DNA of 64,000 nt from Lophius americanus (GCA_037951165.1 JBBDHG010000043.1:3224001-3288000), one strand, 5' to 3'; shown: positions 37,800-49,880, counted from the first letter of the stretch. The notes: generated by a model from the letters alone, not told the origin. Numbers and translations are program-made.

Positions 37800-39305
37800 T
37801 TAAGTCCCGCCATCAGGTTGATTTTCATCGTTTGATTTACTTTTTGATGGACTGCTTTTGAAGGAATAATGTTAAATGCAGTAAAATTAAAGAACAGAAA
37901 CGCGATTTCATCAAAAGGCATTTTTGTCTTAGTCATTGTCTTATCTTGCATATTATCAGATCAACATTATATGTTGGTAATTGGTTTTGAACTGAATATT
38001 TACATACAAATGCATGTTGGTATTGTTATTCTACACTTGTTAGCTTTCTGATGCTAAGGTTTAGCTTATAGCAAAATGCTGAAGAACAATTTTATTTCAT
38101 AGATTAAATGCAGACTCTTAGTCTTGTTATTCTTTTAGGTCAGAGAAAGGCCTTAGTTAGAAAGATATTTTTCTTTTTTTGAACTTTAAACTGATTAATA
38201 AACCTGGCTTTAACTGAAATATTTCTTAGATGCAAAATCTAAGCAGCTACTTTTGGGTCTAAAAATACAGCCAATTCAAATTAACCAAATACTGTAGTTC
38301 CTTCAGTGAACACTTGAGGCTCCCTTCAAAAGTTGGTCCTCACAATCGCTGTTTAAAAATCTGTAACTTAACAGCACAGACAAACATTTCAACTCTTGCT
38401 TTCATTCTATATGACTCTTCATACTCTACGATGGGTGAAGCTCTAGAAAACTTACTTCTTTATTGCTTTGACTTATGCATAATTAAGGCCAGGCTGGGTT
38501 GCTAGCTTGTAACTATCTACTAGATATCTTAGAGGTTAATTTGAGGCACACAACAACCTTGACTCAAGTTCCGTTGTTTTTTTGAGGTGTTGGTGAGTTT
38601 TGGATATTTTTTTAAAGTAAATAGCAGACAAATTACCTGCTTTGGAGACGTCTGATGTTTGCGCAGATATTAGTTTGGTTTACCTATTTCTGGATTGTTG
38701 GGACCCTGATCAATTCAGACCTTGTCAAAATGATAAATCCAGAGCCACCACAGTGAGTGCAGCAGGAGGGTTAGGCATTGATTTTTATAGAGTGTATTGT
38801 AAACCAGATCTTTTTCTACTGTGTAGAGCATTTACACAGGTGTCCCCGCAATCATATTTGTCCATGACGTTTTCACACAATGTTAGAGGTGGCAAGGCTA
38901 ATGAAGCTTAAGCTAATAAGGATGCTAACATAAGGAAGCTAGAAAAGACCATGCAGGCAGGTATTTATTTATTTATGGTTGTTTTCTTTTGTTAACGAGA
39001 TAATTATTTGTTGTTGTTAGTTTGTTGTTTTCATCCGCCATCTCCTTCATATTTTTGATGCTTCACTGAACCTCCTGGTGCTCTGGCTCAAAAAAGTATT
39101 ACAGGATGAAACTTTGTATTTCATTGAAAATAGTCAATTTTAATCAGATTATCTTACACATTTGTTTTCAGAAAATGATTGGATCCTTATTAGACTTTTT
39201 TTGGTTGGATCAAGAGACTTAATTCCGTTTAGTTAGTTTTCCCATGCTTTAATAAGCCCCCCAAAAAATTCCTACTTACAAAAAAAGGTCTGTCTTAATG
39301 GCCAT
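37800..39305. other. Intergenic stretch, no gene recognised
   Basis: AT-rich, with no recognisable exon or repeat. Confidence 0.35.
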
Positions 39306-39307
39306 GG

Positions 39308-39605
39308 ATAATAATAATAATAATAATAATATATTTAATTTATAATGCACTTTACATTTTGATCAAATCTCAAAGTGCTACAAAGCAAAAGCAGATAAAA
39401 GCATCAATAAAAAATAAAATAATAACTATATAAAAGCCTGACCAAAAAGCAGCAATGTTAATTAAAGTTATAGGTTCTGCTAAAAAGGAAAGTTTTAAGT
39501 CCTTTTTTAAATGTGTCAGTCATCTGTGGAGCCCTGAGATGGTCAGGGAGGGCTTTCCACAGACGAGGGGCAGCAGAACAGAAGGCCCGATCACCCATGG
39601 TAATA
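39308..39605 (-). mobile_element. Inverted LINE-3'-derived repeat
   Basis: Begins at an (AAT)n run, then 'aatgcactttacattttg' and 'tcaaagtgctacaaagc', ending in 'ttccacagacgaggggcag', 'cagaacagaaggcccgat' and 'cacccatgg'. These blocks are common in teleost dispersed repeats. Confidence 0.7.
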
Positions 39606-41280
39606 ATGTGTCATAATGTCTCCTCAGCGGCCCCTTTGACCCGCGGTGTCCCTCAGGTCTCCAACCTTGGTCCCTTACTCTTATGACCACTTGGTTATGT
39701 TATAAACAGGTTTAGTCACATTTTTCGATAAGAAATTGTTGTAGTTGAGACAGTTGAGCAGGACACTAAACAGTTCAATCAGTTTCCACTGGACTCCTGA
39801 TCTCTGATGGGCATTAAGAAAATAACCCAAGAAAACATTTACTTGTTTTTCTCATGATAACAAGATATATAACTCCTTATCATGAGAAAACGGGCATAAA
39901 TAAATATCTAAATATCTAAAAATGGTGGTTTGCGGCTTCTATGACAGACAGGTTAAGCTTTTCCATGAAATAATCTCCCGAAGAGCTGGTCTCTGTTTGA
40001 CTCCAGCTACTAAGTGCTGTATAACAAAGGACAAGATAAAGCATTCAGAAAATATTTGATAGCAACACAATGCTTATCGAGATGCTTAATTAAGAATCAA
40101 CATAGAGCAATGTGATGCTTTATACCGTACAAGGTCGCTCCAAACAATTCTGTTTTGTTCTCATGTATAGTTTCTTATAGTGTCACCACTGCAAGATCTT
40201 TCTTTATTACACAATATTATGATGTATTATTACACAGAGTTCATCCACACACCAAATGGCATAATTATTTCAAGTGTTTCCTAGAGAAAAGAACAAATAA
40301 TTCTAAAATGAATGAAATATCGCAAAAAGTCAAATTGGGAAAATTTAAATAGTATACCTAGAAAGTTAGGTAATATTGGATATAATTTATATTCGCTCTT
40401 GTATATAGTTGGCGCAACTTTATTCCAATTCCATATTAATTATCTATGGGATTATCATAGTGTTTTTTACACTATGTCCTTTGTTTGCCTTATAGTCAAT
40501 GGAACAATGGGCCCTGCAGGAGTGAAGTCTTTGGTTTCATTAGATATAGCAGTATATAAGCGAAACGTTCACAGGAAATTATAACCTATGCACTCTGTCG
40601 AGGAAGACGGATGGCGCACGGCGCACGCTGTAACGGTGAAATCTGTCGTTGATATTTCTGACGTACTTTCCTTTCTTTCGGCAGAAATCAATGAAGAGTC
40701 AAAACAAAAGTGAGTCTTTTGGCGCTCCGTGCAGAGGATGACGGCAACACCGGCCCGACCAATTTGAAGACCATTCCGCTGCCCACAGTAGCATCTAAGA
40801 TACTATTCCCAATCTTATTCAGTCATTAGAAGGAGACAATCTTTCAGCATCTTTTCATGTTTGAATCGTTCGGAGCTACAACACTGGCTGGTCACCAGGA
40901 TGAAAATGAATGGAGGAAAACATGGATGGCCAGAATCACCTTTCTCAAGCGTGTCCCAGAGTGAGCAATGCGTTCACCTTTTGTTTTTTTAATCCATTCA
41001 CATACAGGGACATACGGATCTATCCCATAATCTACCATAATCCCTTTTCATTATCCTTGACCTAAGGCTCCCTTTCCATTTAATGCTTAATAAACTGTAA
41101 ACACAACATGGAGAAGTTGTTACACCCTCATCCCTTGTTTACTCTGTCTGGTGCGTTTTTTCATGCAGCGTGATTAACCTGTTCTTATACATCATCTTTC
41201 GTGTGACGCTCCGCATACCGCTACATCTCACCAGCAGCCAGAGGGGAACATCTGAGACTATAGAGCGTCACGGAGTCGGC
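39606..41280. other. Intergenic stretch upstream of the CRISP gene
   Basis: No exon recognised. A short hairpin (CATAGTG.../CACTATG) lies at about 40456-40476. Confidence 0.35.
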
Positions 41281-41282
41281 TC

Positions 41283-41289
41283 TATAAAA
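41283..41289 (+). promoter_or_regulatory. TATA box of the CRISP gene
   Basis: TATAAAA in a GC-richer setting. A start site about 25-30 bases downstream (around 41310-41318) would make a short 5' non-coding exon ending at the GTAAGC donor at 41349. The spacing supports this as the promoter. Confidence 0.7.
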
Positions 41290-41311
41290 TGAGGAAGACG
41301 TACTGTTAGGT

Positions 41312-41348
41312 GCCACATTTCTTTCACACCCACCTCCAGAAGGTCCAG
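41312..41348 (+). other. 5' non-coding exon of the CRISP gene
   Basis: The start is estimated from the TATA box. The end is set by CCAG followed by GTAAGC, a near-consensus donor. No ATG lies between the estimated start and the donor. Confidence 0.55.
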
Positions 41349-41843
41349 GTAAGCCTGAGAGGTTTTCCACACACATTTTACATTCTTTTGATCATATCAT
41401 TAGATCGAGGTGTGACAAAAACGCACTTTAATATTACAACATTAATAACTTTGACATTAATGGCTTCCTTTTCTTTTAATGTTTTAAGTTTTAGTGTTTT
41501 GACTGATTCATTCAGTCACAAAAGGGAAAGAAATCGGCACATATCACAATAAAAACATTTTTAGTACAACAATAATAATATTAAAAATAATGATAACAAT
41601 AAGCGTGTAATTATTCTGTCTTTACTAAAAGTCCTCATAATTTGGTCAACACACTACCTGTTTTAAAAAAAAATTTTTAGGAAACCATTTTTTGCTGTGT
41701 GATTTAATTTGTAGTTTCTTAATGTGTTTTATTGACTTCTGTTTTATAATCTAAGTATGGGCTTTTATACGGTTTCATTCTCATGTATTCTGTAAAGAAC
41801 TGCACAAGTAAAGCTATTATTAACATTATTATTTTCCAGGAAA

Positions 41844-41907
41844 ATGTTTTTGCTCTTGATTTGTACCCTGACACTGCGTCAGGTGCAGTCGGCCTGCGTT
41901 CTGGTGA
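41844..41907 (+). CDS. CRISP coding exon 1 (signal peptide)
   Basis: Acceptor CCAG just before 41840, ATG at 41844. It encodes a hydrophobic leader ending SACVL. The strong donor GTGAGT at 41904 would leave phase 0, but the next exon needs one extra base. Using the weaker donor GTAAAA at 41908 adds 4 nt and restores the frame. Alternatively, a 4-nt microexon (42362-42365, CGAG between CACAG and GTGAGC) would do the same. Confidence 0.75.
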
Positions 41908-44900
41908 GTAAAAGTAGCATGAGTGTTATTACAGTGTTATAACTGCATAGTAGTCATTAGATTTTTTAATAGTTATATCCATTTTAGCCTGAACTTTTGC
42001 ATACATTTCTGTTAACTAATTCAGTACCTTGCAGATAGTTTTTTTCACATGAACATAAATTGTAAATGTTGTTTATGTTGACAAAACTTCTCTGAACTAC
42101 TTCAAAGAAAAAGAAGCAACAAGATCCTAACAAGAACCTTAAATCCCCTTTACTATTTTCCCTTTAAGTTTGTATTTCTAATGCTATATTTCTATCTAAT
42201 TGTTTGACCCACTGGCTGTGCTCCTTGCTCCAGTGTCTTTAAACTGTTCCACAAATGCTTCTTAAAAAGTAATGGATTGAAGTATATCTGTCCTAATAAA
42301 AGCTCAACTTTCTTCTCATCTTCACATACACATTCTCCTGGGTGCTACCGTGGGTGCACAGCGAGGTGAGCACAGTATTTCGTGCATCAGACATGAAACA
42401 CAATATCGTCCGTAGGTTTATTAGTTGCGTGAAGTCACCTCAATTTAACAGGGATAAACTTTATCTTGAGTCATATAGCTCCCAGAAGTCAATATAACTT
42501 TATAGTGTTATGTCTTTAATTTGTTGTTTACTCAAGTGTTTGCATGTGTGTGTTTGTGCAGACGTTTGCCCAGAAAACACAGCAGTCCAAGCAGATATCG
42601 TTGACCAACATAATGCCTTTCGAAGACGAGTAGATCCTTCTGCTTCTGACATGCTGATGATGGTAAGCCCTTCTTTTGCTCTCCCACCGGGACGGCGAAT
42701 CAGAAAATATTTTCCAATATTTGTCTTCATTCCTCTCACTTATTGGGAAGGAAAACACGATCAAGAAGGCGAAGGCTTCAGCACCACATCTGAAAACCAT
42801 TAAAGTCATGAGCGGCTTTTCATTATGAGGGTGATTGAGACAGATCGTTAAGAGCTGATCCAAACTTAACTATTATGCAGGAAACGTTTAAAGTTGTACA
42901 AAAGTTCAAACTGCTTAAAATATATGTTGCAAATAATGCTCAAATGCCACTTGTTTAGCCAGTGATGGATAATTATAATCACTATGAAATGGTCTGAGAA
43001 GATAAAAATTACTTACTTTGTTTACAAAATTGTGGGGTCTTAATTATGCTTAAGGTTTTTGAATTTAGTTTCCCAACGCTAAAACAAAAGTATGTTAAAA
43101 TAAGAAAACGTTTTATTTTTTTAATCAGATTGCTGGAATTAGGTTGTCAGAAATGGGTTACTCAATTAAAAGATGTGTTTTTAAAGCATTAGTATCCTTA
43201 AATGGATTCAAATTTACATTTAATAATGAAAAAAGAAACTTTTTAGCACCTGTTGAGTTATAATCAAGTCTAGAGCATTCAAACGGTTTGTGTCACTTGT
43301 ATCTCTATGGTTTCTTATGGGCGAGATTATGAAAAACATTTTAGAAAATATTACGCAACAGACTGATGTTGACCTGTTAATCAGACTTTAATCTATGGCT
43401 ATACCAGTGTAAACCCACGCCTATGGGCTTCTGTCAATACTAAATGTCAATCAAATGGCTATCCATGTTGTATTGGTCTAGAGAAGTAACCAAACATATA
43501 CAAAGACACCAGATTATTACTGTTGCTTTAAGATTAAGTGCAGCCATAAGGAGTGAAATCTTGTTGCCTTCAACATGAACATATGTACATATGTAACATA
43601 AATATTTATCTTCATTCTTTCATAGAGTTATGATGAGGATGTAGCAGTCAGCGCTCAGGCCTGGGTTGACAACTGTATTCTGGCTCATGGAGAACCCAGC
43701 ACCCGCATGCTCAATGGTACATTCCTCCTTCTTCCATTCCCCGCTCTCGTTTGGTTGCCGTTTACATTTGTCAGCTACGATCTCTAACGTTGGCTGTAGA
43801 AATGTAAAGTCACAGTAAAGGTTCCTTGTGCAATGATTAACCTTGTAATTGATGCTCAGAGCATTTTCTTATCTCCACACTTAGTGCCTCCCTTTAGTAA
43901 TTACAAATATCTCAGCGAAGGATTTGTTATCACTGTGGAGATTATCATCGACGGGCCTTTTAAGAGAACCCTGTTTTAATTAATCTGCCTGGACCTGAGA
44001 ACAAAACCGTGTACACGCAGACACCCATTAATCAGATCTGCCTTGTGTTTCCCTCCTCCGAGCAGGATATGAACTGGGCGAGAATCTCTTCTATTCAACC
44101 AAACCTGTCCCATGGAGGGCCGTCGTCACCGCGTGGCACAGCGAAGAAGCAAACTTCAACTACCCTGTTGGCTCCACCAATGGCAAAGTTACAGGTCACT
44201 ACACTCAGGTAGGTTGTATTTCTTCTCCAAAGCATGTTGAAACATCATTAACGACATGTCAAACAGTAATACTAGGCGTACACTTCCCCGAAAAGTCCCC
44301 ATTCCCCTGCATTATACAAGCAAGCCCCCCCTGTTGAAACTATTAAATGTGAAGTTATGTCAGAAAGACAGCATTGTTCGTAGAACGTTCCCCACTGGTG
44401 AGTAAATATGCAATAGAGAAAAATACAGCATCTTCAAGATAGATCCTCCTGAGTTGATTCATATGCATCAAATTTGGACTCAATCGGACCAACGGTTACG
44501 AAGATATGGCCGAAAAAAAGGGGGGGAGGTTTCATGAAAAAATGTAAAATGTGAACTATTGCAATAAAATATGATATATACAGGATACATTTCCTTGACC
44601 AATGCACCAAATTTGGAATAAATTGGACGAACAGTTAGGGGGTTATATTCAAAAAAACTTTTCAAAAATCTCCCTCTATTGTGTAAAATATGAACTATTA
44701 GAGTAAAATACGAAACATATAAGATAAAACATCTTGAGTCGATTCATACTTACCAAATTTGGATTTAAAGGGACAAACAGTTGAGAAATATTGGACCAAA
44801 AACTTCAAAAGCTCTATCTAACATTAAAAATATACAACTGTCCTTTCCCCAAATCAGTCCAGTCCTTCCTCACACAAAGTTCTATGTCAGTATACAATTT

Positions 44901-47723
44901 GAAAATTATCCATGAAAGAGTTTTTGCGTTATCTCATTAAGACGAAGGAGCTGCACAAATTACATCCCCGACTTTTAGGTGATACAATTACTACTAAGTG
45001 GACATCATATTATTAACCTACTACTCATGGTGTTTTCCTGCCACGCTGTGGTTTTGGGTCTTGACTTTTATTCCTATGGTCCACCTTAAGGAAGTAGAGC
45101 AGGTTTCTCTTGAGCGTGAGAGAAGACGACAAACAGAGCAAGAAGGAGAGTTAGTTTGTATTAGACTTAATCAGGTGAGCGGAAATATGACTGGGAAAGA
45201 ATTCTAGTGTTTTTTTATTTGCACATCCTGCTTACTGGCTGTTCAACAGGAAACTCCTTGCAGATGAATTTGGCGAAATCAACTTAAAAGCAGGATAAGG
45301 GGTTAATGAATGAACTGAAAAGCAGGTTATTTGCGAGGGTTTACGAAACGCAAAAACAAAGTCAGTTTGTATATTAGTTTGTTCTACGTTCCGTTAACCC
45401 TCTAATCTTTATCTTTGGTTGATAAATAAAGTGTGTTAAGCTTTCTGAAGCTAAATAAATAAAGAGTTTTTCTACTGACCAAAATATCAAGGTGGCTCAT
45501 AGGAGGAGAACAGGTGATTCCATTGTTAGTATTTCTTTTTTTTGAAGAATGCATGCATCGAGGACCGCGACCCGCCCCACTATGTCTGTGACTGGCTTGG
45601 TCTCAGCGAGTTGGTCTGAGAACAGGGTGGGGCCAAGGTGTGACAATAGAAGGATTTACTTCGCTGTAGTGCCCCCTACTCATTATTGTTATTGTGCAAA
45701 ACAAATGTGACCAATCCTGCTTTCATTAAAGGATTTATGTCATTGCAAAAATATTTGGCAGTGGGTGACATGGTGGTGGAGTGGTTGTCATGGTTGCAAG
45801 AAGGTGCTGGGTTTGAAGCAAGACCTAAAGCCTTTCTTTTTGGACTTTGCCCCTCTCACCTGTGTCTGTGTGGGTTTCGTATGGGTGCTCCTCTTCACTA
45901 ACAAGAATATTGTTGAAATTGCCAGGTAAATGGGACAGTGAGTGTGAATGGTGGGCATACTGGCCCTGTAAATGAACTGGCAACGTGTCGACGGTGTAAC
46001 CTACCTATCGCACACTCCAGAAAGGTTTCAGCCCCCGGAAAGTAAGCAGTTGTTTCAACAATTTCCCTCGGGTCCAATAAAGTTCTATCTTATTTCATCC
46101 CATCTAACAATTGATGATGGAGATGATGGTGCAGGTTCACTGGTTTTCCTTCCTTAAACCATTCTGATAGGTTCTAAACCCCTGCAGACCAGGAACACCC
46201 AAAGAAACCTGTAGTTCTGAAGATGATCTGACCCAGTCGTATGGGCAGCACAATGTGGTTCCGGTCCCAGTCATTTAGAACCATAACCCTTTAATGGGTT
46301 ATTGATCAATGCATCAACTCGATTCAACCAAAAAAAAAGTCTAATAAGGGTCAAATAGTTTTCTAAAAACATGCTTAAACAAAACATTGTGCTAATGAAA
46401 TAACATTTTTTTATCATGAAATAATTGTATTAGTCCAATTTCTTGGTTGTTTTTTTTGTTTAAAAACGTACTTGACCAGACTATTTATCATTTTATGGTA
46501 AATCTAGAATGTGTATGATATTAAATTAGAAAATACCCCAAAGAAATAAAATAGGCAAAGATCGTTTAAGTGGCGTTAATAGTGAGGATATTATTAAACT
46601 TACTAAATTTTTCTACTACCAACTACAGCTGCAGCGATTGATCGGACAGCCAATCAGCATGCACCAGGAGACCTAGTTTGATGAAATCCACAATCGGCAG
46701 ACAAGCCTCATCACTTCCTCTGTAATGCTTCAATATGAGAGCACTTAAAGTTCATTATTCATTATGATCTTCAAACTTTAAAGGCAGAAAAATCAGAATC
46801 GGCCAAAATCGGTGCCGGTCTGTCAGACTTTATAAAAATTGGCGATCGGTGATGGGTCAAGAACATTGCAACCATGGCAACCACTGACAGGAACCACGGT
46901 AACAAGACAATCAATGTTATTCACTCATCAGTGTTTTTAATGTTATGTTAGGTCCATGGATTAATGGCTGGATCTTTAGATGAATGGAAAATGGATCTAT
47001 ACCTTTACCCCCATGTACAATCTTATCATCTCAGAAAGGGGAATTGTTTTCATTCATTTTCCAACTTCCACTACAGCTCATCTACTATGATGAATTAATA
47101 ACCTAGGTGTTTTAAGAATCAAAATAAGAAACCATACGTTACTGAGTCAGGAAAGTATTTGTGTAATCAATACTTCCAAGTGAAGGCAGTACTGGAATCC
47201 CTGACTATTTTCTTTTTGTCATCAGGTGATTTGGAGCAGCTCCTATAAAGTCGGCTGCGGTGTCACGTTTTGCCCAAATAGTAACATCTATTTCTACGGC
47301 TGTCATTACTATCGCGCGTAAGTGAACCTTGTTTACTATCTATCAATAACCGGCTGTGGAGAAGAGTTGAGAAACTATTCGGACTTTTTTTAACAGAGGA
47401 AATTTTAAAGAATGGCGACCTTATACGGCTGGACCCCCCTGTGCTTTATGTCCTGACAACTGTGACGACAAACTGTGCAGTAAGTAACAAGTGTTACGGC
47501 AAATTCACATTACTGGTTATTTTTACGGCTATTATGTGTACATTTAAAGAGAATAAAACCGATGTTGTGTTTGTTCTTCGTTGCAGCCAACCCCTGTCCG
47601 ATAATAGATCATTTCCTCAACTGTCCAGCCTTGAAAGACTTCTATACCTGCAAGAACAAGCTGGTGTTTGGCTGGTGTCCTGCTTCCTGTAAATGCAAAA
47701 ATGAAATCATTCCTATTGCCTGA
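41844..47723 (+). CDS. Secreted CAP/CRISP-family protein, complete gene (7 coding exons)
   Basis: Cysteine-rich secretory protein. The family comprises secreted proteins of about 220-250 residues that act outside the cell (reproductive tract, immune tissue, and in some animals venom), several of them through ion-channel binding by the C-terminal domain. The spliced product is about 236 residues. Parts in order: signal peptide MFLLLICTLTL (residues 1 to about 17); CAP domain with the IVDQHN entry motif, GENL, a W-H-x-E-E segment, GHYTQVIWSSS (CAP signature 1) and FYGCHYYRAGNF (signature 2); hinge (PPC..C); and a C-terminal ShK-like cysteine domain (NPC...TC...GWC..SC.C). The two CAP histidines and two glutamates are present. 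The last ten cysteines match the CRISP C-terminal pattern. Two usual CAP cysteines, before GEN and in signature 2, are Leu and Tyr here. All introns are GT/AG. Only the first junction is uncertain (see exon entries). No polyadenylation signal was pinned down. The gene lies between raftlin and PLCL; the specific CRISP paralogue cannot be named. Confidence 0.92.
42562..42662 (+). CDS. CRISP coding exon 2 (CAP start)
   Basis: Begins after TTTGTGCAG and ends at GTAAGC. It starts with two bases of a split codon and ends in phase 0. It encodes VCPENT, then IVDQHNAFRR and PSASDML, the classic start of the CAP fold. Confidence 0.93.
43626..43716 (+). CDS. CRISP coding exon 3
   Basis: Acceptor TTTCATAG, donor GTACAT. 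It encodes SYDEDVAVSAQAW, then DNC and MLN, and ends with one base of a Gly codon. The AQ.W...C pattern is the CAP helix-2 region. Confidence 0.92.
44066..44208 (+). CDS. CRISP coding exon 4
   Basis: Acceptor GAGCAG, donor GTAGGT, ends in phase 0. It encodes GYELGENL (usual family form CGEN, so the Cys is replaced), WHSEEANF, and GHYTQ with the conserved His. Confidence 0.93.
44275..44995 (+). repeat. Interspersed repeat family II, longest copy, in CRISP intron
   Basis: The most complete copy, inside the intron between coding exons 4 and 5. It has the left block 'ccccattcccctgcattat' and then three diverged internal repeats of about 120 bp ('gagttgattcatatgc', 'aaatttggactcaatcgg', 'accaacggtt'). 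A right block ('ccaaatcagtccagtcc', 'ttatctcattaagacg', 'ccccgacttttaggtgata') follows. Confidence 0.75.
45752..46027 (+). mobile_element. tRNA-SINE-like element in CRISP intron
   Basis: Carries 'gacatggtggtggagtggtt' (box-A-like), 'gctgggtttgaagcaagacc' (box-B-like), 'ggactttgcccctctcacct', 'gtgggtttcgtatgggtgct', 'gtgagtgtgaatggt' and 'gtaaatgaactggcaacgtg'. This is the block order of a very common teleost dispersed element. It is diverged and shortened by several deletions. Confidence 0.72.
46298..46565 (+). repeat. Interspersed repeat family I, copy 3 (partial), in CRISP intron
   Basis: Only the right half of the family: 'actcgattcaaccaaa', 'gggtcaaatagttttctaaa' and 'gaccagactatttatcattt'. 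Confidence 0.65.
47226..47317 (+). CDS. CRISP coding exon 5
   Basis: Acceptor GTCATCAG, donor GTAAGT. It completes signature 1 (VIWSSS), then VGCGVTFCP, and carries the first part of signature 2 (FYGCHYYR). Confidence 0.93.
47397..47479 (+). CDS. CRISP coding exon 6 (hinge)
   Basis: Acceptor TTTAACAG, donor GTAAGT. It begins with AGNF of signature 2 and encodes the hinge cysteines PPCALCPDNC and KLC. Confidence 0.93.
47587..47723 (+). CDS. CRISP coding exon 7 (C-terminal cysteine domain) and stop
   Basis: Acceptor GTTGCAG. It encodes TNPCPI, FLNCPALKDFYTC and FGWCPASCKC and ends at TGA 47721-47723. The six cysteines follow the CRISP ShK-like spacing. Confidence 0.93.
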
Positions 47724-48227
47724 AGAAAATCTCCTATATTTGATTTAAACAGCCGGTTTCTCTCAGTCTGTGAATGTATCCACTGCAGCTGTCGTATATT
47801 TATTTTAATCTTACAATGATATCTGGAAAAATCAGGTGTAGTATTCACCACAAAAGCACAATATTCATATCTGGGGTGGTTTAACATATTAATCTCTCCA
47901 AAGAAACTGCTTAGGTTACTTCACCTGTGGGGCATTTCCCAGTGTTGGGTTCACAAGTGGCTGCTTTTCACTTAAAAGTCAAACGTGTAGGATTTAGTGA
48001 GGAGTGAGGTTGCAGGAGGAAATCCGTTTGCTGCACCTACCAGTATAGAGAATATAGAACTTAGAGTGGCCTCTAAACATGCAATATAGAATTGTTTGCA
48101 CTGATATCACTCTTCCAATGAGACACTTTCCATTTGTGGGAGTGACATCCTGCAACATAGCTACACGTAGTAGGGTAAAATCAGAAAAACAAAAACACTT
48201 AGCTTATTAATTAAACAACAAAGGAAC

Positions 48228-48660
48228 ATTAGGAACATCACAATATAGATATATTGATCATTTTGAGTCGTTTCATGCGCAGAAAAACTGGACTAAATTG
48301 GACCAACAGTTAAGTTCTGTGCAAACCCTCCCTTTGAGAAAACTATAACCTCATAGAGTATAATACAACAAATACACGATAGCATGTCATGAGTCGATTC
48401 ATACGTACCAGATTTGGATTACATTGGACCAAAGGTTGGTAAATGATGTCCTGACAACTTTTTGAAAATAAAGCTCCCCCTAGTTTCAGAAATATACAAC
48501 CGACCTTTCCCAAATTCAATCCAGTTCTTCCTTGCACTAAGGTCTATGAAGGTAGAAAATTTGAAAATGATCCATGAAATATTTTTATAGTTATCATGTT
48601 AACATGAAGGATCTGATAATATCCCCGATTTTTCTTGGATATAATAATACTACTCTTAGG
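48228..48660 (+). repeat. Interspersed repeat family II copy, downstream of CRISP gene
   Basis: Has 'gagtcgtttcatgcgc', 'attggaccaacagtt', 'gagtcgattcatacgtacc', 'cctttcccaaattcaatcc' and 'cccgatttttcttggata' in family order. Confidence 0.7.
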
Positions 48661-49058
48661 AAGATTTTCTGAATTGCTTATTATCAGTGTATTAATACGC
48701 TTGTGGACAATTTATAAATCGCTATTTATCTGCTTTAGCTCATTAGATGAAGGGAGGGACAGTATTCATCTATATACTTCATTGGGTATATATACTTTAT
48801 ATATATATATATATGAATATATTCTTCATCAGGTCATTCAGGACTATTTAAAAAATTATGTATAATCTATTTTTGATCGATGACGGTCAAAACATTTAAT
48901 GCTTTAATGGTGGAATTTCATGTCATACATACAACTATATATTATAATTCAAAAATATAATAAAATACAACTTCCAATGACCATACAGTTGTACAAGTAA
49001 ATATATGTCACATAAAACTATTGTATCATAACTGAATGATGGAAATATTTCAATTATG

Positions 49059-49059
<1 letters not shown>

Positions 49060-49111
<52 letters not shown>
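49060..49111. repeat. (TA)n microsatellite
   Basis: About 25 uninterrupted TA units. A shorter TA run lies at 48798-48814. Confidence 0.95.
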
Positions 49112-49113
<2 letters not shown>

Positions 49114-49499
49114 ATTTTAATTTCCAGTGTTATGCAGCATATTATGATAAAGCAGATTAAAGGATGACTCATTGTTGTGATGTGATTTATTTGTCTTTGG
49201 GTATGAATAAACAAATAGAGCATTTAGCAGAGATGGATATGTGTAAGAAACGTTTCTCAGGTTTGTGAGAACTAGTGGTGGATGAAGTGTTTGGAGTAAG
49301 TGTGATAATACCACACTATGAAACACTCCACTGCAAGTACAGAGCTTCAGAGCACTAACAGCAAAATATGCTGAAATGATCAAAGATACAATATTCATTG
49401 TGCTGTAAAATGGTTCCTTTCAGGGTTTTACTTTTAAAAGTTAATAAAAAAGATTAATATCACTGCTACCCAAACCTTTAATCACCTGCCCAACTCTAA

Positions 49500-49880
49500 A
49501 CTTTAACAGATTTTAAGTGACATTTTTTTATTGAAAAGTGTGACTGAACCTTTTTATAATATGTCCCAGTTGCATGCTCATAATAATATAATAATAATAT
49601 ATTTAATTTAGAACGCACTTTACCTTAAGAGTGAGGGGCGAATGATGGAGCCCTGGGAGACCCCACACATCAAAGGGGCCACCGTGGAGGAGGCATTAAC
49701 CATGGCTAGTGGTCCTATTCTACGAGTAGGATTTTAGTTTTGCATTTTAAAGCACAAGAGGACCTACTAAACCAAAGTATGTAACTTTATATAGCCAAAA
49801 AACATCAAATACTTTTCTAATAACATTCTTTACCAAAAGGTTGAGCTAATGTTATCAAGTCCATGACATAGTTTTGGAGT
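49500..49880 (+). repeat. Interspersed repeat family I, copy 4
   Basis: Has 'ttttttattgaaaagtgtga', 'ataatatgtcccagttgcat', 'atggagccctgggagacccc', 'aggaggcattaaccatggct' and 'taccaaaaggttgagc'. It is interrupted near 49580-49615 by AAT-rich sequence like the start of the 39.3 kb element. Confidence 0.65.

Noticed and set aside
45772..45850. Possible tRNA gene from box A/B-like sequences
   Set aside because: The segment does not fold as a cloverleaf by eye and continues into the known SINE-type body.
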